The notes below the pieces were generated by a model, which saw only the letters and a list, made by a program, of their open reading frames with translations, searched no databases and was not told the origin of the DNA. A DNA stretch of 64,000 nt from Peptostreptococcus sp. D1 (GTDB lineage: Bacteria; Bacillota; Clostridia; Peptostreptococcales; Peptostreptococcaceae): contig NZ_FONP01000007.1 of NCBI RefSeq assembly GCF_900112955.1, positions 45,435-109,434 of the forward strand, given 5' to 3'. Positions 55,841-64,000 of the stretch are shown one piece after another. Position numbers and translations under genes: made by a program. Each line of letters opens with the position of its first letter. Positions within the stretch are counted from its first letter, which is position 1.

Positions 55841-57890
55841 CTATCTTCTCATATTCAGCTTCTGTTATCATTTTTTCAGATAATGCATATTCAAGTTGAT
55901 ATGATTTTAAAGCATTTATTTTATACAATTCTCTAAGCCTATCAGCGATATTTTTTTTTCTATGATTATTTTGATTAAACCCGAAATATAAATCCTCTTT
56001 TAATGAATCTTTTATAAAATGAATTTTTCTATGGCACATAGGACATATACCAAAAATATTCTCGAAATGATCAGGACCATCAGCAATACTAAAAGGTATT
56101 AAATGATGATACTCTATATATGGTTCATTGTTATTCTTAATGAATGTTTTTTCTCCACAACACTCACAGGGAATTAATGAATTCTCATCCGAATATTCGA
56201 TTAATTGTAATTTTTTAAGAAGAGAAATAACACGCATATCTCGTTTACGTTCTAAAGTTGGTTTAATATTTTCCATAGATACTTCGATAATTTTTCGTCT
56301 TAAATCTTCTGTATTTAAGCTGCTAAATTGGTTAATATAATTTAAATCAACAGAGTTTTCCTCAATTTCATCAATTTCTACTAGTTCTCCAACTTTTATC
56401 ATTTCAACAATTCGTTTAATTTCTCTAATAATTTCTTGTTTCTTAGTTAAATTCAAGCTTTTCAATATATTAATAAAGTATTCATTGAAATACGTATAAA
56501 CTTGTTCAGTAATAATTGATCCCACATCGATTCTGTTAAATATTAAATATTCGCATATTACTAAAGAAAAGAGGATAGTTTTCTCAACTTTAATGTTATA
56601 TAAATCCCACTCCATCTTTATTCTATGATTTTTTTCATAAACATTACCTGTGTAAACAGATTCATATTTTTTTCTCAATTCCTTTTCACATCTATCAAAT
56701 AATAGATTATATTTATTCAATTTATAATTTTCAATTATTTCATAAATCTTAAAAAGAATATTGAATTTTTCTTCATTCTGTAGGATCCAGCCATTATTTG
56801 ATGTAGAAGAAACGAAGCCTAAGTAATTCTCACTATTATCCTTATAAAAATCAGTTCTGATTCCTAACATATACTTCTTTATTTCTTTTTCAAAATCCTC
56901 ATTTTTATTTTCAGTTCTCAAATTAAAACTATCCAGATATGTTTCTACTTTTGGTATTGACTCCACGAATTCATCATAATTTTTAATAATATCATCTATA
57001 TTATCATTATTACTTCTTGATAAAATTCTATCGTAAAATCTTGGAAATATCTGTTTATATTTTTCTAAACACCTAAGAATTGAAAAATAAGGACTATAAT
57101 TTATTTTAAATTTATCAGAAAAACAATTTTGACAATTTTTTATAGAAGGAAATTCAATAGTTACAGGTTGGGAAACCATCTTTATTTTTTGATGTTCCCA
57201 AATTATAGAAAATTCCTTAGAATTAGCCTTTACAGCTATTTCTCCAATAGGAGTTAAACTAGAAAATTCATTATCATTACCTGCTCCATTATTTCTTGAA
57301 TGAAAATACCCATAATAAAATAATATTTGTCTTTCATTTCTTAATGAAGCATGAAAATCATTTATAGTTCCTGTAATATCCACTTTTTTCTTAGGATTAT
57401 TCTTTTGAAATTCTTTTATTATTTCTGGTAAATTTGAAACTTCAAAGTCCGGTCTATACAAATGCTCTTTTATAAACGCTTTAACTCCTGATTGTCCGCC
57501 AATATTCATTAAATAAATAAAATAGTATTTATTTACATTAGAATAATATGACTTTTTATCTTCGTTAATATCGACTACTCCTGCAAATTCATTATAAGTC
57601 CTAAAATCTCCTCTCAAATCAGCGTGTTTAGGAAAGAAAAACCTTTCAGCATCGTCTTTAACTGATTCTGGAAGAGTACTAATGTAGTTATTAAAATTTC
57701 TTATAATTTCATTAATTCCTTCTTTGGTGTCGATTTTTTTAGAAATGAATATCGCATCATATAGAACAATATATTTTTTGGTATACCACAATGTTCCAGA
57801 ACTTTTAATTTTAGACATTTCCATGGATTTAGTAATAAAGTAATTACTTGGCGTTATATTATCTATAAAATCATCAATTTTTGTCATCAT
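55833..57890 (-). CDS. Large HNH-type restriction endonuclease (putative)
   Basis: About 685 residues. The C-terminal part carries a zinc-bound HNH domain, near residues 585-640: CECCGEKT, then EYHHLIPFSIADGPDHFEN and ICPMCHRKIHF. The N-terminal 570 residues are of unknown type, helix-rich, with SSLTPIGEIAV near 220 and a second CxxC (CQNC). Context between a controller and two methyltransferases makes it the restriction subunit. ATG 57890 has GGAGG six bases upstream and overlaps the controller gene by 17 bases. Confidence 0.75.
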   Translation of the reverse strand: MMTKIDDFIDNITPSNYFITKSMEMSKIKSSGTLWYTKKYIVLYDAIFISKKIDTKEGINEIIRNFNNYISTLPESVKDDAERFFFPKHADLRGDFRTYNEFAGVVDINEDKKSYYSNVNKYYFIYLMNIGGQSGVKAFIKEHLYRPDFEVSNLPEIIKEFQKNNPKKKVDITGTINDFHASLRNERQILFYYGYFHSRNNGAGNDNEFSSLTPIGEIAVKANSKEFSIIWEHQKIKMVSQPVTIEFPSIKNCQNCFSDKFKINYSPYFSILRCLEKYKQIFPRFYDRILSRSNNDNIDDIIKNYDEFVESIPKVETYLDSFNLRTENKNEDFEKEIKKYMLGIRTDFYKDNSENYLGFVSSTSNNGWILQNEEKFNILFKIYEIIENYKLNKYNLLFDRCEKELRKKYESVYTGNVYEKNHRIKMEWDLYNIKVEKTILFSLVICEYLIFNRIDVGSIITEQVYTYFNEYFINILKSLNLTKKQEIIREIKRIVEMIKVGELVEIDEIEENSVDLNYINQFSSLNTEDLRRKIIEVSMENIKPTLERKRDMRVISLLKKLQLIEYSDENSLIPCECCGEKTFIKNNNEPYIEYHHLIPFSIADGPDHFENIFGICPMCHRKIHFIKDSLKEDLYFGFNQNNHRKKNIADRLRELYKINALKSYQLEYALSEKMITEAEYEKIVA

Positions 57891-58095
57891 AATTTTCCTC
57901 CACACATACAACTATATTTGATACATCACAATTTAATTCTGTGCATATTCTTAATAATACATCAGTTTTAACATTTTTATCGTTTCTTAATTTATGCAAG
58001 GTACTATTAATCATATTTACTCTATCCATGAGTTCTTTATTAGTCATATTTTTATCTATAAGTAACTTCCACAATGACTTATAGCTAAATTTCAT
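57874..58095 (-). CDS. Xre-family controller protein of the restriction cassette
   Basis: 73 residues, helix-turn-helix of the YozG-like type: LWKLLIDKNMTNKELMDRV and TLHKLRNDKNVKTDVLLRIC, ending with CDVSNIVVCVEEN. First gene of the four-gene unit, overlapping the nuclease gene. It probably regulates nuclease and methylase timing. Confidence 0.8.
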   Translation of the reverse strand: MKFSYKSLWKLLIDKNMTNKELMDRVNMINSTLHKLRNDKNVKTDVLLRICTELNCDVSNIVVCVEENYDDKN

Positions 58096-58212
58096 TTTTA
58101 ACTTCCTCTCTAAATTAATTATCTAATTATTTATATTATACCAAAAATATAACCTTTAAACAAACCTTATATATCTTTAGATAGTGTCAACTTTTTATGG
58201 AGTTTTTTCATC

Positions 58213-58377
58213 CTAATTTCCTAAGTATTTTTTTACATGAAATCCATCACAAACATAGACCCTTTGCCTATAATCTTTTAGCCCGTTTTTTATCCTTATC
58301 CCTCCATCTACATGAATATACAATTTTTCTAGCTCACCTACATCATAGTTTTTTTGAATATATCCCATCATTTGCAT
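58213..58377 (-). pseudogene. ISLre2-family transposase fragment
   Basis: A 54-codon frame containing YDVGELEKLYIHVDGG and RQRVYVCDGFHVKKYLG, which matches the catalytic-core style of ISLre2 (UPF0236) transposases (D-G then D-x-FH). Both ends are missing. It overlaps, in another frame, the truncated adhesin start at 58343-58462, so the two remnants are fused. Confidence 0.65.
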
Positions 58378-58462
58378 AAACCATGCTAAATGGTAATAAA
58401 TTAAAAATAACTATTAAAGCTACAAACAGACTTGTTAATTTCTTACTTTCTTTTCCAAACAT
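58343..58462 (-). pseudogene. Truncated signal peptide of a second adhesin gene
   Basis: 39 codons starting MFGKESKKLTSLFVAL, then FNLLPFSMVYAND. It is clearly related to the N-terminus of the 1618-residue adhesin (KLVSLFTALVIIFNLIPMS). AGGAGA stands seven bases before the ATG. It stops after IYSKKL because the sequence runs into the ISLre2-like remnant. Short peptide, likely non-functional. Confidence 0.7.
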
Positions 58463-58549
58463 TCACTTGTCTCCTACTCTTAATTTCTTATTTGTTCTTA
58501 ATTCTGAGAATTCCCCTCTTATTCTTTATCAAATTATTTTAATAACTGT

Positions 58550-58578
58550 TGTACCCCCCAATTTTTTGGGAGGGTACA
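58550..58578 (-). terminator. Hairpin downstream of the adhesin gene
   Basis: The arms TGTACCC and GGGTACA with extra pairing form a GC-rich stem about 30 bases after the stop codon. No T-run follows, so it is a weak terminator at best. The gap 58096-58607 otherwise holds only the two remnants described. Confidence 0.4.
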
Positions 58579-58607
58579 CATCAAAAAGCTTATAGTTTTG
58601 CAATTTT

Positions 58608-61600
58608 CTACTTTGTTTTTTCTCTACGTCTGATACCTAACACAATCAGCACACTGCCTGATAAAAGAATTAATCCTGCATATAAAGACAAATTTGCCCC
58701 ATCTCCTGTCTTTGGCAATGTTCCGGGCTTTTTAGGTTCATCTATAGGCGGTGTTGGCGGAATTTCAGGTACAGGATTTGTTATTTTGTTTGTCTTAGAC
58801 TCATTCTTTCCTGCTCTTACCAAAGCTTCGTTGATAAGAGTTTTCCCTGATGCCGATTTTTCTACTTTCACCTTGAATGTTACTTCAAATGTTTCACCGG
58901 CTGCTACATTTTCTTTTGTCCAAATAATTTTACCGTCTTTATAAACTCCGTTATTGTCTGCTGAACCTTCTACATAGCTTGTAAATTCAGGTATCTTATC
59001 TTCAATAACGACTTTTTGACCCTTACCTGTTGTATTATGATAGCTTACCTTGTATGTTAATGTTTCACCGACTTTCACTTCTTTTCCGTCGATATCAGTA
59101 GTATCAATTCCTTTGAATACCTTCTTTGTCGGCGGTGTCGGAGTCGGATTTGTTACTTCATTTGTGTCGAAATCACCTTCTCCGTCATTTACCTTAGCTG
59201 TATTCTTAAGAACTTCTCCCTTAACATCGCCGGATACTTTTACTTTAAAGCTGACTCTAAGTGTTTCTCCCTCAGCTACCTTCTTTTTCCATGTAACAAT
59301 TCCGTTTTCGTTATTTCCACCGTTATCCGCAGATATAAACTCAGTATGTGCCGGAATTTTATCGGTTATGATTACATCCGCTTCTTTACCCTTTGTGTTT
59401 TTGTAGGTAATGGTGTAGGTCAGTTCCTGTCCGGGTTTCACTGCCTCTCCGTCTATATTTGTGCTTGTATCTCCTTCAAAAACTTCCTTTTTAGGTACGG
59501 TAGTCGTCGGGTTATGAGTCTGATTTGTATTGTAATCATGCTTACCGTCATTCACTTTAGCCTGATTATCTATCGCCTCTCCATTAACATCTTTATCAAC
59601 CTTTACTGTAAATTTAACCGTAATACTCTTACCGTCTTTTACATTAGCCTTCCAAGTTACTACTCCGCCTTCTTCTTTCCCCTCGTTATCTGCCGATACG
59701 AATGTTGTATGTGCAGGTAGTTTATCTGTGATAATTGCCTCCACATCTTCTCCTGTAGTATTCTTGTAGGTGATGGCATAAGTCAGTTCTTGTCCGGGTT
59801 TTACTGCCTTTCCGTCGATATTTATACTTGTATTACCTTCAAAAACTTCCTTTTTAGGTTTAGTTGGAGTTGGGTTGGTTACTTCATTGGTATCATAGTC
59901 GTTATTTCCGTCATTCGCCTTTGCCTTATTCTTGATAGTCTCTCCGTTTACATTTTCATCAACCTGAACAGTAAAAGTAACTACTAAGGTACCTCCCTTT
60001 GTAACCTTCTTCTTCCATATTACTGATCCGCCTTCTTCTTTTCCTTCGTTATCTGCTGACACAAACTTTGTATGTGAAGGAATCTTATCTATAATAGTGA
60101 CATCAGCATCTTTTCCTGTGGTGTTTTCATAGGTAATGGAATAAGTAATCTTTTGACCTGCTTCTACCCTTTTGCCGTCTATCTTTGTAGTAGTTCCAAA
60201 TTCCAATACTTCCTTAACAGGCTCTTTTGGAGTCGGATTGTTTACTTCGTTAGTATCTGCTTCGTTATTGCCGTCGTTTACCTTTGCCTTGTTATTTAAC
60301 GGTGCTCCGTTAACATCAGAATCAACCTTTACTGTAAATTTAACGGTAACGCTCTGACCTTTTGTTACATCTACTTTCCAAGTTACTACTCCGCCTTCTT
60401 CTTTCCCTTCGTTATCTGCTGATACAAACTTCGTATGAGTCGGAATCTTATCTGTAATTGTAGCCTTTACATCTTTATCCGTTGTATTTTTGTAAGTAAT
60501 GGCATAGGTCAATTCCTGTCCGGGCTGAACTGTCTCTCCGTCTATATTGGTAGTATTGCTTCCTTTAAATACCTCTTTCTTCGGAGGAATATGCTTGTTG
60601 GTTATGACAAAACCGTTCTTGGCATCTCCTGTCTTGTTACTTTCATAAAATGCAATATTTACTTCCGCTACATCGTACTTGATTTCGCTTCCGTCTTTAT
60701 TGTATTTTGGAAGATCCTTGAATGTGCCTTTCCAGTCTCCTTCTTTGTTCAGTTTCAGAGTCTTTCCTGAAACTTCTTTTCCGTCTGCAAGAAGTTTTAC
60801 CGTAACGGAGTCTTTTTCAGGTCCTATCCATTTCTTTGTTACAGGCATTGATATTTTTTCCGTATTGGTATTTGTTACTACAAATCCATTTGTCATATCG
60901 CCTGTAATTTCTGTATCGTAATTGTCTATCTTTACTTCTTTTACGGTGTAGGTAATTTCTTCTCCGTCCTTGTATTTATCAAGGTCTGTGAAGGTATGCT
61001 GCCAGTTGTTTTCTTTATTTAAGGTTACTGTGTCTACTTTGCTTTTATCTGCGTAAAGTTCTATTGTAGCAGAAGCACCTTCTTTACCTACCCATTTCTT
61101 GGTTACAGGTACTGATATTTTTTCTGTATTGGTATTTGTTACTACAAATCCGCTTGTCATATCGCCTGTAATTTCTGTATCGTAATTGTCTATCTTTACT
61201 TCTTTTACGGTGTAGATAATTTCTTCTCCGTCCTTGTATTTGTCAAGGTCTGTGAAGGTATGCTGCCAGTTATTTTCTTTATTTAAGGTAACTGTATCTA
61301 CTTTGCTTTTATCTGCGTAAAGTTCTATTGTAGCAGAAGCTCCTTCTTTTCCTACCCATTTCTTGGTTACAGGCACAGATACTTTTCCTGTAATTGTATT
61401 TGTAATTGTAAAGCCGTTTTCTGACGTTCCTGTAATTCCTGTAGTATAGCCTTCTATATTTACTTCTTCTATGCTATATACTATTTCGTGTCCGTCTTTT
61501 TTGTCATACTTCAAAAGATCTGTAAAGGTATGTTTCCACTCTCCTTTGGCATTTAGAGTAACTGTTTCTTTTTCCGCATTGTCTGCAAGCAGTTTTACTT

Positions 61601-63464
61601 TTACCGAATCTGTCGGCTTTCCTACCCACTGTTTAGTTACAGGTATCGATATTTTCTCTGTATTGGTATTTGTTACTACAAATCCGCTTGTCATATCGCC
61701 TGTAATTTCTGTATCGTAACTGTCTATCTTTACTTCTTTTACGGTGTAGATAATTTCTTCTCCGTCCTTGTATTTGTCAAGGTCTGTGAAGGTATGCTGC
61801 CAGTTGTTTTCTTTATTTAAGGTAACTGTGTCTACTTTGCTTTTATCTGCGTAAAGCTCTATTGTTGCCGAGCTTCCTTCTTTTCCTACCCATTTCTTGG
61901 TTACTTTGACATCTCTTGTTTTCTGATATTCTGCCGGAATTTGAAAATCTTCAACTTCCCCGTCCGGTGCGAGTCCTGTCGGTGATTCGACAAACTCCGC
62001 TTGAGTTGCTATACGGACTCTGGCATTTAATGTATCTGTCGGTTTTGTTTCAAGTCTTTTTCCAAAATTCAAATTGATTACGCCATCTTCGCTAACATGA
62101 CTTGTTACTCGTTCCGTTTCATCAAAGGTTCCGTTTTGGTTAAAGTCAATCCATGCTGATACATTAGCAGAATCTGCACCGTTTAAGTTGGCAATGACAG
62201 GAAGGATGTACTCTTCATCTGTTCCAAGATGGAATGTAGGATATTTGTCTCCCGTTAATTGTTGTTCTCCTTCATCACCTTTGACATCAAGCGCATCATG
62301 TGTATCATCATAAGTCCACCTTTCATCAGTGCTATTTGTAATATCATCTGTATCCGGCTTTACAGAGCCGAGAAAAGGAGAGTTAAAGCTTCTGTTGACT
62401 AAAAGCGTTGCATCTTCATGACTATCTAACGTATCTAATTTCTCTTGCGAATTTGACGATGCTATCAAATCTACAAAGTGCAAAGGAGTACCGTAACTGC
62501 TTTCTGCATCACCGCTGTCAAAACCGATTACAAAACCTAAGGTAATGCCCTGTTGTCCATAAGTAATGTTATAGCTTGATATGGTCTTGGCATTTTGTGA
62601 TACAAAAAACGGTGTTAATTGATTATTCTGTGTAATATACGGTCCGACTACCTGAGTGTCCTGTCCTGCATACGGACTGTCGTTAACAACCGCATCCCAC
62701 TTATACTTCGGACAAGGTGTATGCACCGGAACCTGCGTGCTAAGCGTTGATATATCACTGATTGTCGGAGCCTTAATGTCTTCACTAACCCTCGACATAT
62801 CAATTAATCTAAACGGACCTCCGTCCGTCGTTATAATCTGCACTTCATAATCACTGATGGATTCCCCGTCTAAAATAATCGGATGTACGGGAATTTCTTT
62901 TCCTCTCATCTTTGCTGATAAAGAAAATGTAATACCACTATCCATTACATCGCTGTTAGGCTGAAGCACTACTTTCGCATTTCCCGTATTATAGCCTGAG
63001 CCTTTTAATAATCTCCCCCAACGGTCAGAAAGCTCACTTGGATAATATTTCTTATCGCTGTTATTTCTGTAATCTACATTCTTTGCATTCGGATCATATC
63101 CGGATGCTTCCGGATCGTATCCTTTTTCTATCAGTCTGTCTCTGTATATTTCTGTAGATCTGAAAGGAGCAAGCTTCGTTACTTTAACTGTAATCTCATA
63201 ACCTTCAGCAGGTGATACCACAAGCTCGGTTCCCTCTTGAACAGAACCGTCTTCTGCAAGATTTGTCGCCTTGCTCCAATCCGCAAAATAGACAAAATCT
63301 TTCAGCTTTGCGGACTCTTCAAAAGTTCCTTGCCTTTTTGCATAAACCCCGCCTGAACTTTGTAAACCTACATCATCTGCATATACAGCACTCATCGGTA
63401 TTAAATTAAAAATAATCACCAGTGCTGTAAACAGACTTACTAATTTCCTTATTTTTCTAATCAT
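58608..63464 (-). CDS. LPXTG-anchored repeat adhesin with CnaB and DUF11 domains
   Basis: 1618 residues, exported and sortase-anchored. A signal peptide of about 30 residues is followed by an N-terminal region of about 340 residues, a GEVED-type domain (about 370-510, ending DGEVEDFQIP), five CnaB repeats (about 515-970; each with VTKKW, TVKE and a final VTNT, the Lys-Glu-Asn of isopeptide bonds) and five DUF11 repeats (about 970-1560; ITDKIP, SADNEG). The cell-wall signal LPKTGDG begins at 1583, then a hydrophobic segment and RRREKTK. AGGAGG is seven bases before the ATG. Base and codon use look less AT-rich than the neighbours, suggesting transfer. Confidence 0.93.
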   Translation of the reverse strand: MIRKIRKLVSLFTALVIIFNLIPMSAVYADDVGLQSSGGVYAKRQGTFEESAKLKDFVYFADWSKATNLAEDGSVQEGTELVVSPAEGYEITVKVTKLAPFRSTEIYRDRLIEKGYDPEASGYDPNAKNVDYRNNSDKKYYPSELSDRWGRLLKGSGYNTGNAKVVLQPNSDVMDSGITFSLSAKMRGKEIPVHPIILDGESISDYEVQIITTDGGPFRLIDMSRVSEDIKAPTISDISTLSTQVPVHTPCPKYKWDAVVNDSPYAGQDTQVVGPYITQNNQLTPFFVSQNAKTISSYNITYGQQGITLGFVIGFDSGDAESSYGTPLHFVDLIASSNSQEKLDTLDSHEDATLLVNRSFNSPFLGSVKPDTDDITNSTDERWTYDDTHDALDVKGDEGEQQLTGDKYPTFHLGTDEEYILPVIANLNGADSANVSAWIDFNQNGTFDETERVTSHVSEDGVINLNFGKRLETKPTDTLNARVRIATQAEFVESPTGLAPDGEVEDFQIPAEYQKTRDVKVTKKWVGKEGSSATIELYADKSKVDTVTLNKENNWQHTFTDLDKYKDGEEIIYTVKEVKIDSYDTEITGDMTSGFVVTNTNTEKISIPVTKQWVGKPTDSVKVKLLADNAEKETVTLNAKGEWKHTFTDLLKYDKKDGHEIVYSIEEVNIEGYTTGITGTSENGFTITNTITGKVSVPVTKKWVGKEGASATIELYADKSKVDTVTLNKENNWQHTFTDLDKYKDGEEIIYTVKEVKIDNYDTEITGDMTSGFVVTNTNTEKISVPVTKKWVGKEGASATIELYADKSKVDTVTLNKENNWQHTFTDLDKYKDGEEITYTVKEVKIDNYDTEITGDMTNGFVVTNTNTEKISMPVTKKWIGPEKDSVTVKLLADGKEVSGKTLKLNKEGDWKGTFKDLPKYNKDGSEIKYDVAEVNIAFYESNKTGDAKNGFVITNKHIPPKKEVFKGSNTTNIDGETVQPGQELTYAITYKNTTDKDVKATITDKIPTHTKFVSADNEGKEEGGVVTWKVDVTKGQSVTVKFTVKVDSDVNGAPLNNKAKVNDGNNEADTNEVNNPTPKEPVKEVLEFGTTTKIDGKRVEAGQKITYSITYENTTGKDADVTIIDKIPSHTKFVSADNEGKEEGGSVIWKKKVTKGGTLVVTFTVQVDENVNGETIKNKAKANDGNNDYDTNEVTNPTPTKPKKEVFEGNTSINIDGKAVKPGQELTYAITYKNTTGEDVEAIITDKLPAHTTFVSADNEGKEEGGVVTWKANVKDGKSITVKFTVKVDKDVNGEAIDNQAKVNDGKHDYNTNQTHNPTTTVPKKEVFEGDTSTNIDGEAVKPGQELTYTITYKNTKGKEADVIITDKIPAHTEFISADNGGNNENGIVTWKKKVAEGETLRVSFKVKVSGDVKGEVLKNTAKVNDGEGDFDTNEVTNPTPTPPTKKVFKGIDTTDIDGKEVKVGETLTYKVSYHNTTGKGQKVVIEDKIPEFTSYVEGSADNNGVYKDGKIIWTKENVAAGETFEVTFKVKVEKSASGKTLINEALVRAGKNESKTNKITNPVPEIPPTPPIDEPKKPGTLPKTGDGANLSLYAGLILLSGSVLIVLGIRRREKTK
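60840..61920 (-). repeat. Near-identical CnaB repeat units inside the adhesin gene
   Basis: Units at about 60840-61110, 61110-61380 and 61640-61915 are almost identical in DNA; one diverged unit (about 61380-61640) sits between them. Such identity implies recent duplication or gene conversion and would permit length change. Confidence 0.8.
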
Positions 63465-63625
63465 CCATTTACCTCCTTATTTTTAATTTTTTTATAACTT
63501 ATTTCCCTCATCTTTTCTCTTATTTGTCAAAATCTAAATCCGCTAATCAATAAAAATTTTTGAAAATGTCTGCAATAAAGTATGTAATTTTACATTGTCA
63601 GACACCTTCTTTCTACACGCAACAA

Positions 63626-63686
63626 AAAAAGCGAACAAAAACAACACGTACTAAATGTATCAGAACGTGTTTTTTGTTCGCTTTTT
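63626..63686. terminator. Very strong bidirectional hairpin upstream of the adhesin gene
   Basis: Arms from 63626 (AAAAAGCGAACAAAAA then ACACGT) and to 63686 (ACGTGT then TTTTTTGTTCGCTTTTT) pair almost completely over about 22 bases. The minus strand continues with seven T. It would terminate a short transcript from the promoter at 63798-63827, or act as an attenuator of the adhesin gene. Confidence 0.85.
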
Positions 63687-63722
63687 AAACTATTATATTT
63701 TAATTTACAGATAGTTAATTCA

Positions 63723-63794
<72 letters not shown>

Positions 63795-63797
63795 ATT

Positions 63798-63827
63798 ATT
63801 ATGTTCTTACCTTCCATCGTATGTCAA
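63798..63827 (-). promoter_or_regulatory. Sigma-A-type promoter next to the TCTG repeat
   Basis: The minus strand has a perfect TTGACA (complement of 63822-63827), an 18-base spacer and CATAAT (complement of 63798-63803). Transcription would start near 63791, inside the first repeat unit, and run toward the hairpin and the adhesin gene. The 63840-64000 stretch shows no gene; the short leader 63465-63625 shows no second clear promoter. Confidence 0.75.
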
Positions 63828-64000
63828 CCCTTTTGAAAATTTTTCATAAATATTATACTATAATTTAAGTGAAAATGCAATAAAATGCATTTGACACTTA
63901 TTGCTGTTTTTTGCCTTTGAATAGTACAAATTCTAATAACATCTCTTCAAAAGAAAGATTCAGATATTAACATCTGTAAAAGCAAAAGATATACACTCCT

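Noticed and set aside
59050..61719. Several long plus-strand frames within the adhesin gene
   Set aside because: They are antisense shadows of repeated coding DNA without ribosome-binding sites or protein-like motifs.
60840..61920. Regular repeats that could suggest a CRISPR array
   Set aside because: The units are about 270 bases, in frame, and encode CnaB domains; there are no short repeats with unique spacers anywhere in the window.

Overview
The window is about 64 kb of very AT-rich chromosome from a low-GC Gram-positive bacterium of the class Clostridia. A Peptostreptococcaceae-like anaerobe is a reasonable guess: the dlt cluster starts with dltD as in Clostridioides difficile, there is a tRNA-Ala T-box, and CodY, RNase J, YlxM and UPF0297/IreB are present. 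The genus cannot be fixed from the sequence alone. Almost every gene is on the minus strand. The exceptions are the sir2, ydjM-like, tyrS and lipoprotein-like genes and one truncated gene at the left edge.

Layout from left to right: (1) 0.4-6.7 kb is a D-alanylation operon (dltD, dltX, dltA, dltB, dltC) followed by gltX. (2) 6.9-8.5 kb is a secreted SH3b/glucosaminidase autolysin, and next to it a sirtuin gene on the other strand. (3) 9.5-11.5 kb is a decayed mobile island: a DUF3847-like stub, a small cytosolic protein, a small secreted peptide, an Xre repressor and an internally deleted large serine recombinase. (4) 11.7-18.6 kb holds a MarR regulator, scpB and scpA, an M50 protease, RNase J, a YdjM-like membrane protein, a Fur-family regulator and ruvX. 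(5) 18.7-28.6 kb holds a 764-residue unnamed membrane protein, ireB, alaS with its T-box, mnmA, an Rrf2 regulator, rarA and codY. (6) 28.9-51.1 kb is the conserved Firmicutes housekeeping block: topA, dprA, comM/yifB, yraN, an FMN-dependent oxidase with a glyoxalase, rnhB, rbgA, rplS, tyrS (opposite strand), trmD, rimM, khpA, rpsP, ffh, ylxM, ftsY, smc, an Elp3-like radical SAM gene, rnc and efp. (7) 51.3-64 kb is accessory DNA: a lipoprotein-like protein, a broken IS256-family element, a restriction-modification cassette (Xre controller, HNH nuclease, two DNA methyltransferases), an ISLre2-like transposase remnant, a truncated second adhesin start, and a 1618-residue LPXTG adhesin. Upstream of the adhesin lie a strong terminator hairpin, a (TCTG)17 repeat and a sigma-A-type promoter.

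Functional links: smc, scpA and scpB together supply the condensin complex. ffh and ftsY supply both GTPases of signal recognition. The autolysin, dlt operon and adhesin all act on the cell envelope. The most unusual structure is the tetranucleotide repeat that begins at the predicted transcription start of a minus-strand promoter about 330 bases upstream of the adhesin gene. It looks like a phase-variable leader or a small repeat-containing RNA. The restriction cassette and the secreted-peptide/partner pair are the other accessory items most worth a second look.
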